Shown in pieces: positions 1 through 10,328 of a DNA stretch of 64,000 nucleotides; positions within the stretch are counted from its first letter, which is position 1, and each line of letters opens with the position of its first letter. The stretch covers positions 62,001 through 126,000 of the forward strand of contig NZ_JABSQR010000006.1 in NCBI RefSeq assembly GCF_013215705.1, in the 5' to 3' direction. The notes under the pieces were generated by a model. It was given only the letters and a program-made list of their open reading frames with translations, was not told the origin of the DNA and ran no database searches. A program made the position numbers and the translations under genes. Source of the stretch: Moritella sp. (GTDB taxonomy: Bacteria > Pseudomonadota > Gammaproteobacteria > Enterobacterales > Moritellaceae).

Positions 1-1028
1 TTATCAAATTTCACATTCAGTGATTTTTTCTTAGATTCAAATAGTACGATTTTTGCTTTATAAAAAGCGTTAAGTCTCTCACATAATACATCGTATTCTT
101 GATTAAGACGTAAAATAACTTCGTCAGCATTAGGCAAATGTTGCACTTTATCGTGACGGCGTTTAAGTTCCATCTTCAATTTAGCCTGTTCGATACGCGC
201 TTCTGGTACAGAACGTAAATCACTGGCTAAGTTGCACCACGCTAAAACATTGATTAACCATTTGGTTGGATCATATTGATACCATTTAATCCCATTACGA
301 TAATCTGTTTCAAAAATATGGTGGTAATTATGATAGCCTTCACCATGAGTGAAGATAGCCAATAAGGCATTATCACGCGCTGTATTACGGTCAGTATAAG
401 GCTGTGTGCCCCACATGTGTGCCCATGAATTGATGAAGAAAGTAAAATGATGGCTCAATACTAAACGCGCAACACCTAATAATAATATGCTAGCCCAAAC
501 ATCACCATACAACAGCCCAACTAAAATAGGCACGCCAACATTCATCACCAGTGCAAGTACGTTATAATATTTATGCTGCCATACTGCGATAGCATCTTTT
601 TGTAAGTCGCGCACATTCGTATAATCACTATACAACATTGCATGATACTCACGTAACATCCAACCAATATGAGAATACCAAAAGCCGTGACTTGCTGAGT
701 ACGGGTCTTTCTCATCGTGATCAACATGTTTGTGGTGACGACGGTGATCAGAGCTCCAATGGATTGCACTGTTTTGTAATGCAAACGCACCACCTAATGC
801 AAAAATCAATCGTACTGACCAATGCGCCTTGTAAGTACGATGAGACCAAAGCCGATGGTAGCCACCTGTAATAGACAAACCACACATGAAAATACCCATG
901 ATCATAGCAACAACTTCGAATGTCTCAAAGCCATACGTATAACCATACCAAGGCACTGCAGTGATAGCGACAAGGAAGGTTGAAGCAAAAACGAATACGT
1001 TTAACCAAATTAACGGTGGTTTTTTCAT
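1..1028 (-). CDS. Membrane fatty-acid (delta-9 type) desaturase, C-terminus cut by window edge
   Basis: The frame runs from an ATG at 1028 to the window edge without a stop, giving 342 residues; the C-terminal end is missing. Three histidine boxes of the membrane di-iron desaturases are present: HRLWSH at about residues 58-63, HRRHH at about 95-99 and HNYHH at about 232-236. Hydrophobic stretches lie before box 1 and between boxes 2 and 3. The family introduces a cis double bond into acyl-CoA or acyl-lipid chains at the inner membrane, which keeps membranes fluid in the cold. A FabR/DesT-like palindrome lies about 43 bp upstream of the start, suggesting control by unsaturated fatty-acid status (inference). 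The exact substrate (acyl-CoA or phospholipid acyl chain) cannot be read from the sequence. Confidence 0.93.
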   Translation of the reverse strand, partial: MKKPPLIWLNVFVFASTFLVAITAVPWYGYTYGFETFEVVAMIMGIFMCGLSITGGYHRLWSHRTYKAHWSVRLIFALGGAFALQNSAIHWSSDHRRHHKHVDHDEKDPYSASHGFWYSHIGWMLREYHAMLYSDYTNVRDLQKDAIAVWQHKYYNVLALVMNVGVPILVGLLYGDVWASILLLGVARLVLSHHFTFFINSWAHMWGTQPYTDRNTARDNALLAIFTHGEGYHNYHHIFETDYRNGIKWYQYDPTKWLINVLAWCNLASDLRSVPEARIEQAKLKMELKRRHDKVQHLPNADEVILRLNQEYDVLCERLNAFYKAKIVLFESKKKSLNVKFD

Positions 1029-1070
1029 AATACTATCTCTAAAGTCTGATGACGTAGTTTCATTAATAAC

Positions 1071-1088
1071 AGCGCACAAGTGTAAGCT
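1071..1088. promoter_or_regulatory. FabR/DesT-like operator upstream of the desaturase
   Basis: AGCGCACAAGTGTAAGCT is an imperfect palindrome whose ends and ACA/TGT core resemble the FabR box of enterobacterial fabA/fabB and the DesT box of Pseudomonas. It sits in the desaturase leader, where such a repressor would be expected to act. The match was made by eye against a remembered consensus. Confidence 0.5.
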
Positions 1089-1212
1089 GAGTTGTTAATT
1101 AAAGCAATCCAATGTTACAAAAATAGCTATATAATCGACTATTTGCCTGCCTTTAATTGAATATACTACACAAATCATGTTTTTAGCTAATACCGTCGAG
1201 GGCTTGATAGAC

Positions 1213-1247
1213 ATAAAAAAATCCAAGTGTTGAAGACACTTGGATTT
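1213..1247 (-). terminator. Rho-independent terminator after tdh
   Basis: A 12-bp perfect stem (AAATCCAAGTGT with ACACTTGGATTT) and 5-nt loop is followed on the minus strand by a run of T. It lies about 90 bp beyond the tdh stop. The rest of the 1029-1337 gap holds the FabR-like box and nothing else recognisable. Confidence 0.85.
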
Positions 1248-1337
1248 TGACAACTGAGAATAGTCATTCAACCGGTCATACTTTGCTTAACTGATCAACA
1301 TTAAGCCAAGTACCTCTGGGTAGATCTTATGTTTTTA

Positions 1338-2363
1338 TCATTCCCAATCAAGGATCACTTTACCTGACATGCCTGAACGCATAATATCAAAACCTTCTTG
1401 GAATTTATCAATGGGGAAATGGTGCGTAATGATTGGTGTTAGGTCTAAACCTGACTGAATTAATGCAGCCATTTTGTACCAGGTTTCAAACATTTCACGA
1501 CCGTAAATACCTTTAATGACTAAACCTTTAAAGATAACATTGCCCCATTCGATGCTCATGTCATTTGGAGGGATACCCAACATAGCAATTTTACCGCCAT
1601 GGTTCATCTTGTCGAGCATATCGCGAAATGCAGATGGCACACCTGACATTTCAAGGCCAACATCGAAGCCTTCTGTCATTTTAAGCTCGTCCATCACATC
1701 TGTAAGTGACTCTGTTGTTACGTTCACTGCACGTGTAACACCCATCTTGCGAGCGAGGTCTAAACGGAATTCATTCACATCAGTGATCACAACATTACGT
1801 GCACCAACGTGCTTACATACTGCCGCAGCCATGATACCGATTGGGCCAGCGCCGGTGATTAATACATCTTCACCAACCACATCAAATGATAACGCTGTGT
1901 GTACTGCATTACCAAACGGGTCAAAAATGGCCGCCATGTCATCAGATATATCATCTGGCAGTTTGAATGCGTTAAATGCAGGAATAACTAAGTATTCAGC
2001 AAATGCGCCTTCACGGTTAACACCAACACCAATCGTATTACGACATAAATGGGTACGGCCGGCACGACAATTACGACAGTGACCACACGTAATGTGACCT
2101 TCACCAGAAACGCGATCACCGAGAGTGAAACCACGAACTTCTTGGCCGATACCAACAACTTCACCCACATACTCGTGGCCAACAACCATAGGTACTGGAA
2201 TTGTTTTTTGTGACCATTCATCCCAGTTATAAATATGGATATCAGTACCACAAATTGCAGTTTTGCGGATCTTGATTAACAGGTCATTGTGGCCAAGCGT
2301 TGGCTTCTCCACATCTGTCATCCAAATACCTTGTTCAGGTTTTAATTTTGCTAGTGCTTTCAT
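1338..2363 (-). CDS. tdh: L-threonine 3-dehydrogenase
   Basis: Zinc-dependent medium-chain dehydrogenase of 341 residues, the same length as E. coli Tdh. It oxidises L-threonine with NAD+ to 2-amino-3-ketobutyrate in the cytosol. Visible features are catalytic zinc ligands C38 and H63-E64 (in GHEYVGE), a structural zinc site with cysteines 93, 96, 99 and 107, and a Rossmann motif GAGPIG near residue 170. It follows kbl on the same strand with a spacer of about 100 bp, so the unstable product can pass directly to Kbl. A strong terminator follows. No anomalies were seen. Confidence 0.98.
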   Translation of the reverse strand: MKALAKLKPEQGIWMTDVEKPTLGHNDLLIKIRKTAICGTDIHIYNWDEWSQKTIPVPMVVGHEYVGEVVGIGQEVRGFTLGDRVSGEGHITCGHCRNCRAGRTHLCRNTIGVGVNREGAFAEYLVIPAFNAFKLPDDISDDMAAIFDPFGNAVHTALSFDVVGEDVLITGAGPIGIMAAAVCKHVGARNVVITDVNEFRLDLARKMGVTRAVNVTTESLTDVMDELKMTEGFDVGLEMSGVPSAFRDMLDKMNHGGKIAMLGIPPNDMSIEWGNVIFKGLVIKGIYGREMFETWYKMAALIQSGLDLTPIITHHFPIDKFQEGFDIMRSGMSGKVILDWE

Positions 2364-2390
2364 TTTCTTTAATCCACTTGTCTCGATGAT

Positions 2391-2454
2391 ATTAAGCTTC
2401 GATACTTAGACTCTAGATAGTAGGTACTAGGTACTAGGTACTTCGAAGCTTAAT
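2391..2454. repeat. Inverted repeat and 7-bp triplet repeat in the kbl-tdh spacer
   Basis: ATTAAGCTTCGA at 2391-2402 is repeated inverted at 2443-2454. Between them TAGGTAC occurs three times in tandem at 2421-2441. The arms could fold in the kbl-tdh mRNA. No T-run follows, so it is not an ordinary terminator. Confidence 0.7.
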
Positions 2455-2465
2455 TAATTGTCTAT

Positions 2466-3656
2466 TTAGATGATGCCAAGGTCTTTACCGATACGGGTAA
2501 ATGCGGCAATGGCAATATCAATTTGTTCTACGCTGTGCGCTGCTGACATTTGTGTACGGATACGTGCTTTACCATGTGGAACCACTGGGAAAGAGAAACC
2601 GATCACATAAATGCCTTCTGCTAATAAACGATCTGACATTTCAGCCGCCAGTGCCGCATCGCCAATCATCACAGGTACAATCGCGTGGTCTGCACCAGTA
2701 AGTGTAAAGCCTGCTGCACTCATTCCACGGCGGAAATGTTCAGCGTTAGATTTAACTTTGGCACGTAATTCATGGCCTTCTTCCATCATGTCGATAACAC
2801 GAATTGATGCAGCAACAATCGCAGGAGCAACCGAGTTTGAGAATAAGTATGGACGTGAACGCTGACGTAACCAATCAACAACTTCTTTTTTAGCTGAAGT
2901 GTAACCGCCTGACGCGCCACCTAGTGCTTTACCTAATGTACCGGTGATGATGTCAACACGATCCATTACGCCACAATGTTCAGGGGTACCACGACCGCCT
3001 TCACCCACAAAACCAACAGCGTGTGAATCATCAACCATCACCAGTGCATTATATTTGTCTGCAAGATCACAAACGCCTTTTAGATTCGCGATCACGCCGT
3101 CCATTGAAAATACACCATCCGTTGCGATCAATTTATGACGCACACCTGCAGCATCGGCAGCAATAAGTTGCTCTTCTAATGATGCCATGTTGTTATTTTT
3201 ATAACGAAAACGTTTTGCTTTACATAGACGTACGCCATCAATGATTGACGCGTGGTTTAGTTCATCTGAGATGATTGCATCTTCTGCACTTAATAACGTC
3301 TCAAATAAACCCGTGTTTGCATCAAAGCAAGACGTATACAAGATAGTATCTTCCATTCCTAGGAAAGTACTGATCTTACTTTCTAATTCTTTATGTTTGT
3401 CCTGGGTACCACAGATAAAGCGTACTGATGCCATACCAAAACCGTGGCTTTCTAAACCTGATTGTGCAGCCGCAATTAAATCAGCATGATTAGCCAAACC
3501 TAAATAGTTGTTCGCACAGAAGTTAACAACTTCATTACCTGCCACTTGAATGTTGGCATTTTGGGCTGAAGTAATCACTCGCTCGTGTTTATAAAGGCCA
3601 TCAGCTTTAGTTTGTTCTAGCTGAGATTGAATTTGCGAATAAAATGACGTGGTCAT
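2466..3656 (-). CDS. kbl: 2-amino-3-ketobutyrate CoA ligase (glycine C-acetyltransferase)
   Basis: PLP-dependent alpha-oxoamine synthase that cleaves 2-amino-3-ketobutyrate with CoA into glycine and acetyl-CoA, the second step of threonine degradation. The PLP lysine is in GTLGKALGG, and [11 protein letters not shown] is the expected cofactor-binding segment. The frame is open further upstream (to 3704), but the ATG at 3656 has AGGAG eight bases before it and gives 396 residues, matching E. coli Kbl (398). First gene of the kbl-tdh operon. Confidence 0.97.
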   Translation of the reverse strand: MTTSFYSQIQSQLEQTKADGLYKHERVITSAQNANIQVAGNEVVNFCANNYLGLANHADLIAAAQSGLESHGFGMASVRFICGTQDKHKELESKISTFLGMEDTILYTSCFDANTGLFETLLSAEDAIISDELNHASIIDGVRLCKAKRFRYKNNNMASLEEQLIAADAAGVRHKLIATDGVFSMDGVIANLKGVCDLADKYNALVMVDDSHAVGFVGEGGRGTPEHCGVMDRVDIITGTLGKALGGASGGYTSAKKEVVDWLRQRSRPYLFSNSVAPAIVAASIRVIDMMEEGHELRAKVKSNAEHFRRGMSAAGFTLTGADHAIVPVMIGDAALAAEMSDRLLAEGIYVIGFSFPVVPHGKARIRTQMSAAHSVEQIDIAIAAFTRIGKDLGII

Positions 3657-3816
3657 CTGGCCAACTCCTAAGGTTAATGTTGATTTGATAGATAAACGCC
3701 ACATATTTTACTAAACATAGCTAATCAAGCCAGAAGTATATGGTAAATACACAAGTATTTTTTGCAAAATTGTTACGTAGCACTACTTATTGCAACATAT
3801 AACCAGTAAATTTTAT

Positions 3817-3847
3817 AAAAAAACCAGCTAAAATAGCTGGTTTTTTT
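3817..3847 (-). terminator. Terminator after maeA (bidirectional in form)
   Basis: The stem A-rich/CCAGCTA pairs with TAGCTGG/T-rich around a 3-nt loop and has T-runs in both directions. It lies between the maeA stop and the kbl promoter region, about 50 bp past maeA. Confidence 0.85.
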
Positions 3848-3896
3848 TAATGTTAGTATAGAACACCTATATGCATCGCATATTTAGTGGTATTAA

Positions 3897-5585
3897 CTAG
3901 TTAGCGACACGCTTATATTCACGATACTCTGGTAACCAGAAGTTCTTTTCAATCTTGTTACGGATCGCTTCATCAGAAGTCTGCAGAGCAACACCTTGCA
4001 GTTGTGCTGTTTTAGCTACCCAGAAAGCAATCTCTTTACTTACCGAATGAATGTCCGTTAATGGTGGTAATAGTGGACCTTCACCATCACGACCTAACGG
4101 TGAACAATCCGCTAATGCACGACTTGCTGCCATTAACATTGCATTTGTTACACGCGTCGCTTCTGCAGCCAACACACCTAAACCAATACCTGGAAAAATG
4201 TAGCTGTTGTTACATTGTGCAATAGTGATCAATTCATCACCATAACTTACCGGTGGGAACGGGCTACCAGTAGCGACTAATGCACGACCTTCTGTCCAAC
4301 GGATAAGATCTTGTGGTGTTGCTTCGACTCTAGATGTCGGGTTACTTAACGGGAATATAATCGGACGCTCAGTATTTGCCGCCATGGTTTTAATCACTTG
4401 TTCAGTAAACAGACCCGGCTGCCCAGATACACCAATTAAAATCGATGGTTTAGCATGTTTCATCACGTCAAGTAGTGAGATCACATCACTATTAATGTCC
4501 CACTCGTCTCGCAGTCCCTGATGTTGTACCAGTTTCTGTTGGAAATCGAGTAAGTTTGGCATTTTGTCGGTTAGCACACCAAAACGGTCAACCATAAATA
4601 CACGCTCACGTGCTTGACCATCAGATAAACCTTCTGACTTCATTTGCGCAACGATCTGCTCGGCAATACCACAACCAGCAGAACCCGCACCTAAGAAAGC
4701 AACTTTTTGCTCACTGAGTTTGGTTTTTGCAGCGCGACATGCCGCCATCAAGCTACCAAGCGTAACCGCAGCGGTACCTTGAATATCATCATTGAAACAA
4801 CAAATCTTATCTTTGTAACGTTGTAATAATGGCATTGCATTTTGTTGTGCAAAATCTTCAAACTGTAATAATACATTTGGCCAACGACGTTTTATTGCAT
4901 CAATGAACAACTCTAAAAATTCATTATATTTATCTTGGTCAATACGCGGGCTACGCCAGCCCATGTACATTGGGTCTTGCAGACGTTTTTCGTTATTGGT
5001 GCCCACATCGAGCACTATAGGTAAACAGTTCGCCGGGCTAATACCACCACACGAAGTATAGAGTGATAGTTTACCAATTGGGATACCCATGCCACCGATA
5101 CCTTGATCACCCAAACCAAGAATACGCTCACCATCCGTTACAACGATCACTTTTACATTTTGTTTATTTACATTATGTAAAATATCATCAATATTTTCAC
5201 GCTCTGGGTAAGAGATAAATAGACCACGAGCACGACGGTAAATATCCGAGAATTGCTGACAAGCAGCACCAACCGTAGGGGTATAAATAATTGGCATCAT
5301 CTCTTCAAGATGATTATCAACTAAACGGTAAAATAATGTTTCATTAGTATCTTGGATGTTACGTAAATAAACGTGTTTATCCATCGCACTTTCAAAGCCA
5401 GAAAATTGCTTATAAGCACGTTCAGATTGTTCTTGAATAGATTCAACCATCGGTGGGATTAAACCAGTAAGGTTGAAACTTTGACGCTCAATTGCACTAA
5501 AACCACTGCCTTTATTTAATAAAGGGGTTTCTAATAGTGTAGAGCCAGCGTAGGGTAAATACAGAGGACGACTTGTTGTGCTCAT
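3897..5585 (-). CDS. maeA: NAD-dependent malic enzyme
   Basis: Oxidatively decarboxylates malate to pyruvate with NAD+ in the cytosol. The 562 residues match E. coli MaeA/SfcA (565). The N-terminal malic domain carries [14 protein letters not shown] with the catalytic tyrosine and [20 protein letters not shown]. The metal-binding segment is FEDFAQQNA with [10 protein letters not shown]. The NAD-binding domain has [11 protein letters not shown]. It is monocistronic with its own terminator, and no partner gene is adjacent. Confidence 0.97.
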   Translation of the reverse strand: MSTTSRPLYLPYAGSTLLETPLLNKGSGFSAIERQSFNLTGLIPPMVESIQEQSERAYKQFSGFESAMDKHVYLRNIQDTNETLFYRLVDNHLEEMMPIIYTPTVGAACQQFSDIYRRARGLFISYPERENIDDILHNVNKQNVKVIVVTDGERILGLGDQGIGGMGIPIGKLSLYTSCGGISPANCLPIVLDVGTNNEKRLQDPMYMGWRSPRIDQDKYNEFLELFIDAIKRRWPNVLLQFEDFAQQNAMPLLQRYKDKICCFNDDIQGTAAVTLGSLMAACRAAKTKLSEQKVAFLGAGSAGCGIAEQIVAQMKSEGLSDGQARERVFMVDRFGVLTDKMPNLLDFQQKLVQHQGLRDEWDINSDVISLLDVMKHAKPSILIGVSGQPGLFTEQVIKTMAANTERPIIFPLSNPTSRVEATPQDLIRWTEGRALVATGSPFPPVSYGDELITIAQCNNSYIFPGIGLGVLAAEATRVTNAMLMAASRALADCSPLGRDGEGPLLPPLTDIHSVSKEIAFWVAKTAQLQGVALQTSDEAIRNKIEKNFWLPEYREYKRVAN

Positions 5586-5784
5586 TGATATCTCATATAT
5601 ATGAAAAAGTGCAGTATGTTACAATCCGTAACTACTGGACGGGCTAAAATGACGAAGGAATATACCCATCTAAAGTATCATGATCTAAAGAAAAAAACTA
5701 AAGATAACAATAATCGCTGACAATATATTCCAATATATTCTTTTTTATATATACAAAAAGTTAACAAGCACTGAGGCCGATTAT

Positions 5785-6639
5785 TTAATTGAGATAATCT
5801 TGTTTTTGTACTGTGTTTTGTAGTAACTCAGGTTGAATTTTCTGTAAGCTTAAATTAATAATTTGGCGAATTCGCTCTCTCGACATCGATAGACGTTCGC
5901 CGATAACATGTAGAGTCAGTGGATCTTCTTCACCTAAGCCAAATCTTAATTCAATGATTTTTCTATCACGTTCAGATAAATGTCCTAATACTTCATTCAA
6001 ATAACATAATGTATCAGCATGTTCGAGTTCATCGTTGGGTTTACAGATAGAATAATCTTCTAACATATCGACCAACGCCGTACTCGAATCACGATCAGTA
6101 ACGATTGTTTTATCTAAACTTGCTTCATTAAAGTAATAGGATAACACTTCATTAACTTGTGCGTACTGCATTTCCAGAAATTCTGCCAATGTCATCACAT
6201 CATGATTACACTGCAAATCCAATTCTTGTTCACGTGCTGTTTTTAAAATGCGTTTATATACTTTACCAATATGGATTGGCACACGGATAGTACGTGACTG
6301 ATTCATAATAAAGCGTTCGATATTATTTTTGATCCACCACACTGCATAAGTAGAGAAACGAAAACCTTTGGTCGCATCAAACTTCTCGACAGCATGGATT
6401 AACCCCGTATTCCCTTCCTGGATAATATCAACGAGCGGTAGAGAGGTATGTTGGTAGCGTTTAGCGATATTAATCACCAAACGTAAATTAGATTGGATCA
6501 TGCGTTGTCTGGCTTTTTCATCACCTTCATTAGAAGCGATAGCCGTTTCATATTCTTCCTCTTTAGTTAATAGTTTACTACTTTGGTTAACTTGATACAT
6601 GTATACGTCTAGCGCATTCGACTCGTTAGATAATTCCAT
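5785..6639 (-). CDS. RpoS-like (group 2) RNA polymerase sigma factor, short divergent form
   Basis: A sigma-70 family factor of 284 residues. Region 1.2/2 is clear (QSNLRLVINIAKRY, then IIQEGNTGLIHAVEKFD and FRFSTYAVWWIKNNIER). MNQSRTIRVPIH follows in region 3.0, and the C-terminal helix-turn-helix carries SMSRERIRQI. The wording is closest to RpoS, but the protein is about 45 residues shorter at the N-terminus than E. coli RpoS (330) and lacks the nlpD/pcm/surE neighbourhood. The second half of region 3 is poorly conserved and no RpoH box was seen. A second RpoS-type factor, as with Vibrio/Aliivibrio RpoQ, is the most likely identity (inference). GGGAG eight bases before the ATG supports the start. 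Confidence 0.88.
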   Translation of the reverse strand: MELSNESNALDVYMYQVNQSSKLLTKEEEYETAIASNEGDEKARQRMIQSNLRLVINIAKRYQHTSLPLVDIIQEGNTGLIHAVEKFDATKGFRFSTYAVWWIKNNIERFIMNQSRTIRVPIHIGKVYKRILKTAREQELDLQCNHDVMTLAEFLEMQYAQVNEVLSYYFNEASLDKTIVTDRDSSTALVDMLEDYSICKPNDELEHADTLCYLNEVLGHLSERDRKIIELRFGLGEEDPLTLHVIGERLSMSRERIRQIINLSLQKIQPELLQNTVQKQDYLN

Positions 6640-7039
6640 TTTTCTATCTCCCTAAGCGAGTCTCTCCACATGAAACCACGCTTACAAATTAAACATACCT
6701 AGCAACAACTATAAAACTAACTAGAAACAAATTTTGATTAGAAAATAATGTAGTAGAAATAAGGTTAGTCGGGAATTAATTTTTAGAAAGGTTATTCTTA
6801 AAAAAAACAATAACATTATTAGATTAGTCATAAAATACAATAAAACCAAACAAGGTCGGACCAGACAATAATTATCAGCCCCTATTGTTAATAAGTTTAT
6901 CTTGATCGTTATGATGCTGAGAATACCAAATTGAATACGGCGTGAGCTAATGACGAGGGGTTAACCCTAAATTTTAGCTATAAAAAAGGGCGTTCCCACT
7001 AAGAACACCCTACTGCATGATTATCACTTTATTTCTGCA
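6640..7039. other. 400-bp intergenic stretch upstream of the sigma-factor gene
   Basis: AT-rich leader of the sigma gene plus the yciA terminator at 6981-7011. No open frame with a ribosome site and no recognisable operator were seen. It is long enough for complex regulation of the sigma factor. Confidence 0.5.
6981..7011 (-). terminator. Terminator after yciA
   Basis: On the minus strand AGGGTGTTC pairs with GAACGCCCT (one G-U pair) and is followed by six T. It lies about 30 bp past the yciA stop. Confidence 0.8.
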
Positions 7040-7447
7040 TTACGATGGCAGTTCGCACGTACGTTCAATTTTACGCGACTTACCATTATCATCAATTGCG
7101 ACATAGGTGAATATTGCTTCGGTAACGATATAACGGAAATTAATCGATTTAGGGGCATTAAGAACGGGCTTAACCCAAACCTCTAAGTTAATCGTCATTG
7201 ATGAATTACCAATGTGAGTACACGAGCCATAACAACAAACAACATCACCAACAGCAACCGGTTTATGAAATGTCATACCATCAACTGAAATAGTAGCTAC
7301 TCGTCCTTGTGCCACCTCTTTTGCTAAAATACCACCTGCGATATCCATTTGTGACATTATCCAACCACCGAAGATATCGCCATTTGCATTGCAATCACTC
7401 GGCATTGATAACGTACGTGTTAATAGTTGGCCTTTTGGTATAGTCAT
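7040..7447 (-). CDS. yciA: Acyl-CoA thioesterase, YciA type
   Basis: Single hotdog-fold thioesterase of about 135 residues that hydrolyses acyl-CoA esters in the cytosol. NANGDIFGGWIMSQMD contains the Asn/Asp active-site residues of the family, and GMTFHKPVAVGDVVCCY is the second conserved block. E. coli YciA is 132 residues and closely similar. Two ATGs are possible; the one at 7447 has the AGAG spacing that fits, while 7453 overlaps it. Single gene with its own terminator. Confidence 0.93.
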   Translation of the reverse strand: MTIPKGQLLTRTLSMPSDCNANGDIFGGWIMSQMDIAGGILAKEVAQGRVATISVDGMTFHKPVAVGDVVCCYGSCTHIGNSSMTINLEVWVKPVLNAPKSINFRYIVTEAIFTYVAIDDNGKSRKIERTCELPS

Positions 7448-7608
7448 AATCATCTCTTAGTATTTAATTTTATTTTTATTAGTTAAAAAGTAGCGATTCT
7501 AAGTAAAACATATTATTTAGCCGCTATTCTATCTGACATGCTAACTCTGATATTGCCTTTATTATAATTATATTCGATCTGCCCTGTTTACGCGAAATAA
7601 GACTTAAT

Positions 7609-8619
7609 TTACATTGAATGAAAATGCTTAATCTCTGTAATTAATAAGTCGATTGCGTCAACTGTAATGTCTTGATGAACAACAAAACGGATCGCATTAC
7701 TGGCACTAATAATAATGCCTTTAGTACGTAAATATGCCGACAGTGCTTTACCATTCCCCCCCGTGTATTGGGTGAAAATCATATTGGTTTGTACACTGTC
7801 TAAATCAAACGAGAACTCAGGTAACGTCAGCAACTGCTGTGCTAAGTACTGCGTATTTTCATGATCAATAGCCAGTTTTTCAACTTGCTCATCGAGCGCA
7901 AGAATACCCGCAGCCGCTAAAATACCCGCTTGACGCATACCGCCGCCCAGCATTTTACGCCAACGTCTGGCGGTGCGGATCAATGACTCAGAGCCAAGTA
8001 ATAACGAACCGACTGGTGCAGCAAGTCCTTTCGATAAACAAATCGACGCAGAATCAAAATATTGGGTAATTTCGCTCGCATCTACGTTAAGTTTAACCGC
8101 AGCATTAAAGACACGCGCACCATCAAGGTGAATGCGTAATCCATGCTCAAAGGCCAATGCTTGCGCTTGAGCTAGATACTCAAGCGATAAGACTTTACCG
8201 CCAATGGTATTTTCTAATGATAATAATTTGGTTTTAGCATGGTGATCATCATCAGGTTTAATGTTGTCACGGATCGCTTGCAGACAAATACTACCGTCGG
8301 CTTCGTTGGCAATCGGTTGTGGTTGTACACTACCTAGTACCGCAGCACCTCCGCCTTCCCAACGGTAATTATGGGCATTTTGACCACAAATATATTCATC
8401 ACCACGCTGACAATGCGCCATAATAGCTAACAAGTTAGCCTGTGTACCTGACGAGCAAAAGATAGCGGCATCGAATCCATAACGTTCAGCGGCCATTGCT
8501 TCCAACTTATTTACCGTCGGATCTTCACCATAAACATCATCCCCCACAATGGCGGTCGCCATCGCGTTACGCATTGCAGCGGTGGGTTGTGTGACAGTAT
8601 CACTTCTAAAGTCGAACAT
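7609..8619 (-). CDS. ltaE: Low-specificity L-threonine aldolase
   Basis: PLP-dependent fold-type I enzyme of 336 residues (E. coli LtaE 333) that splits threonine or allo-threonine into glycine and acetaldehyde. The N-terminal DFRSDTVTQPTAAMRNAM block is diagnostic, HLDGARVFNAA follows mid-protein, and the PLP lysine is in ICLSKGLAAPVGS. Together with kbl-tdh it gives the cell two threonine-to-glycine routes within 6 kb. It is separated from neighbours by long spacers and so is probably monocistronic. Confidence 0.96.
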   Translation of the reverse strand: MFDFRSDTVTQPTAAMRNAMATAIVGDDVYGEDPTVNKLEAMAAERYGFDAAIFCSSGTQANLLAIMAHCQRGDEYICGQNAHNYRWEGGGAAVLGSVQPQPIANEADGSICLQAIRDNIKPDDDHHAKTKLLSLENTIGGKVLSLEYLAQAQALAFEHGLRIHLDGARVFNAAVKLNVDASEITQYFDSASICLSKGLAAPVGSLLLGSESLIRTARRWRKMLGGGMRQAGILAAAGILALDEQVEKLAIDHENTQYLAQQLLTLPEFSFDLDSVQTNMIFTQYTGGNGKALSAYLRTKGIIISASNAIRFVVHQDITVDAIDLLITEIKHFHSM

Positions 8620-8848
8620 TTGTCTCTTCCCTTGGCCGTGCTTTATACAAAAAACTATCTTTTCATCTTAAATCGATGATTAATGTTTTAATCCATTACT
8701 ATTTCGGTTCTCCGAATTGTAAATGAGTATAACATCCGAGTAACAAGAGTCAGGTTAATTTCGTATTTTTTCACTATAATTTTATATTGTGTTACGACTA
8801 TGATTTTCTATTCAGTCACTAATCGTTACGTATTTAAAATCAACCAAT

Positions 8849-8885
8849 AAAAAAGCAGCCTATTATGACTAAATGGCTGCTTTGT
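8849..8885 (-). terminator. Terminator after sstT
   Basis: AAAGCAGCC pairs with GGCTGCTTT across a 14-nt loop, with a T-run on the minus strand. The remainder of 8620-8961 shows nothing else recognisable. Confidence 0.8.
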
Positions 8886-8961
8886 TATTCAATATACTGA
8901 CGTAATTCACCTAGCCTCGTAGACTAAAAATCACATAAACTAATCAGAGTAACGCTTATTT

Positions 8962-10176
8962 TTATACGTCAGTTTTACGCTCATAAGCATGGCTCACGGC
9001 AGCAGTAAATACCACATCCGTGGAGCTGTTTAACGCTGTTTCAGCAGAATCTTGTAATACGCCGATAATGAACCCCGTTGCCACAACTTGCATTGCAATA
9101 TCATTATCAATACCAAACAAACTACAAGCTAATGGGATTAACAATAATGAACCACCAGCCACACCAGAAGCACCACACGCAGAAATAGCCGCAATTAAAC
9201 TAAGTAATAATGCTGTCGGTAAATCAACCGCGATACCTAAGGTATTAACCGCTGCGAGTGTGAGTACTGTAATCGTGATCGCTGCGCCACCCATGTTAAT
9301 AGTAGCTCCCAGAGGGATAGAGACCGAGTACGTATCCTTGTGTAAATTAAGTTTTTTACACAGTTCCATATTTACTGGAATGTTCGCAGCTGATGAACGG
9401 GTAAAGAAGGCAGTAATGCCACTTTCTCGTAGACACTGGAAAATTAATGGATATGGATTTTGGCGTGACATGACGAACAAGATAATTGGGTTAATCACTA
9501 ATGCAACCACAGCCATCGAGGTTAATAATACCGCTAACAAATGAGTATAGCTAACCATCGCAGAGAAACCGACTGTCGCAAACGTTGATGCGACTAAGCC
9601 AAAGATACCCAATGGTGCGAAACGGATAACAACATGCACAATTTTAGATACGCCACCGGCAACATCTTTGATCACTTGCTTCGTGGTCGGTGATGCATGT
9701 TTTAGCGCAGCACCAAAACCAATACCCCAAGTTAACACACCAATAAAGTTGCTGGTTACAATCGCATTAATCGGGTTATCGACGACCTTGTAAATCAAAT
9801 TACGCAGCACGTCAGTAATATTACTCGGCGCTGTATTTGTTGCAGCTTCCGTCACTAGGCTAAGTTGAACGGGGAATAAAAAGCTTAAACTTACTGCGAC
9901 AAGCGCCGCTGCAAAGGTTCCTAATAAATACAAGGTCACAATTGGGCGTATATTAGCATTAGTGTTAGATTCTTGATTTGCAATTGCAGAGATAACTAAT
10001 ACAAATACCAATAAAGGTGCGATTGCTTTCAACGCACTGACAAATAACCCACCAAACAAACTTGCTTCGACAGCAATACTAGGGGCTGCATACGCTAACG
10101 CGATACCCGCAATAATACTAATCATGATCTGCTTAACCAAACTTAATTGAAAAAGCTTTGCTACTTTACTACCCAT
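8962..10176 (-). CDS. sstT: Sodium/serine-threonine symporter
   Basis: A DAACS-family inner-membrane transporter of 404 residues (E. coli SstT 414) importing serine and threonine with Na+. Multiple hydrophobic segments are present. The signature [13 protein letters not shown] lies near the first re-entrant loop and [15 protein letters not shown] in the substrate/Na+ region, followed by [19 protein letters not shown]. It fits the threonine-handling theme of this region. The start has AGGA six bases before ATG. Confidence 0.97.
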   Translation of the reverse strand: MGSKVAKLFQLSLVKQIMISIIAGIALAYAAPSIAVEASLFGGLFVSALKAIAPLLVFVLVISAIANQESNTNANIRPIVTLYLLGTFAAALVAVSLSFLFPVQLSLVTEAATNTAPSNITDVLRNLIYKVVDNPINAIVTSNFIGVLTWGIGFGAALKHASPTTKQVIKDVAGGVSKIVHVVIRFAPLGIFGLVASTFATVGFSAMVSYTHLLAVLLTSMAVVALVINPIILFVMSRQNPYPLIFQCLRESGITAFFTRSSAANIPVNMELCKKLNLHKDTYSVSIPLGATINMGGAAITITVLTLAAVNTLGIAVDLPTALLLSLIAAISACGASGVAGGSLLLIPLACSLFGIDNDIAMQVVATGFIIGVLQDSAETALNSSTDVVFTAAVSHAYERKTDV

Positions 10177-10328
10177 ATCACGTCCTAAATATCCATAAAC
10201 ACCAATAAAGGCAGGATAATACCAAATTAAAAAGATAATATAATACTAAATATGAGCGATTCACCACAAATTGACAATAAATATTAACTTATTTGGAAAT
10301 AATAGTTCACACCGCCTGCATTGCGCCA

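Noticed and set aside
5640-5670. Second copy of the TATACCC-bounded palindromic element
   Set aside because: Only the first seven or so bases (TATACCC) match; the sequence then diverges and no inverted partner is present.
5785-6639. Sigma factor as RpoH
   Set aside because: No RpoH box was seen and region 2/3 wording (FRFSTYAVWWI..., MNQSRTIRVPIH) is RpoS-like. The gene lacks the ftsYEX neighbourhood of rpoH.
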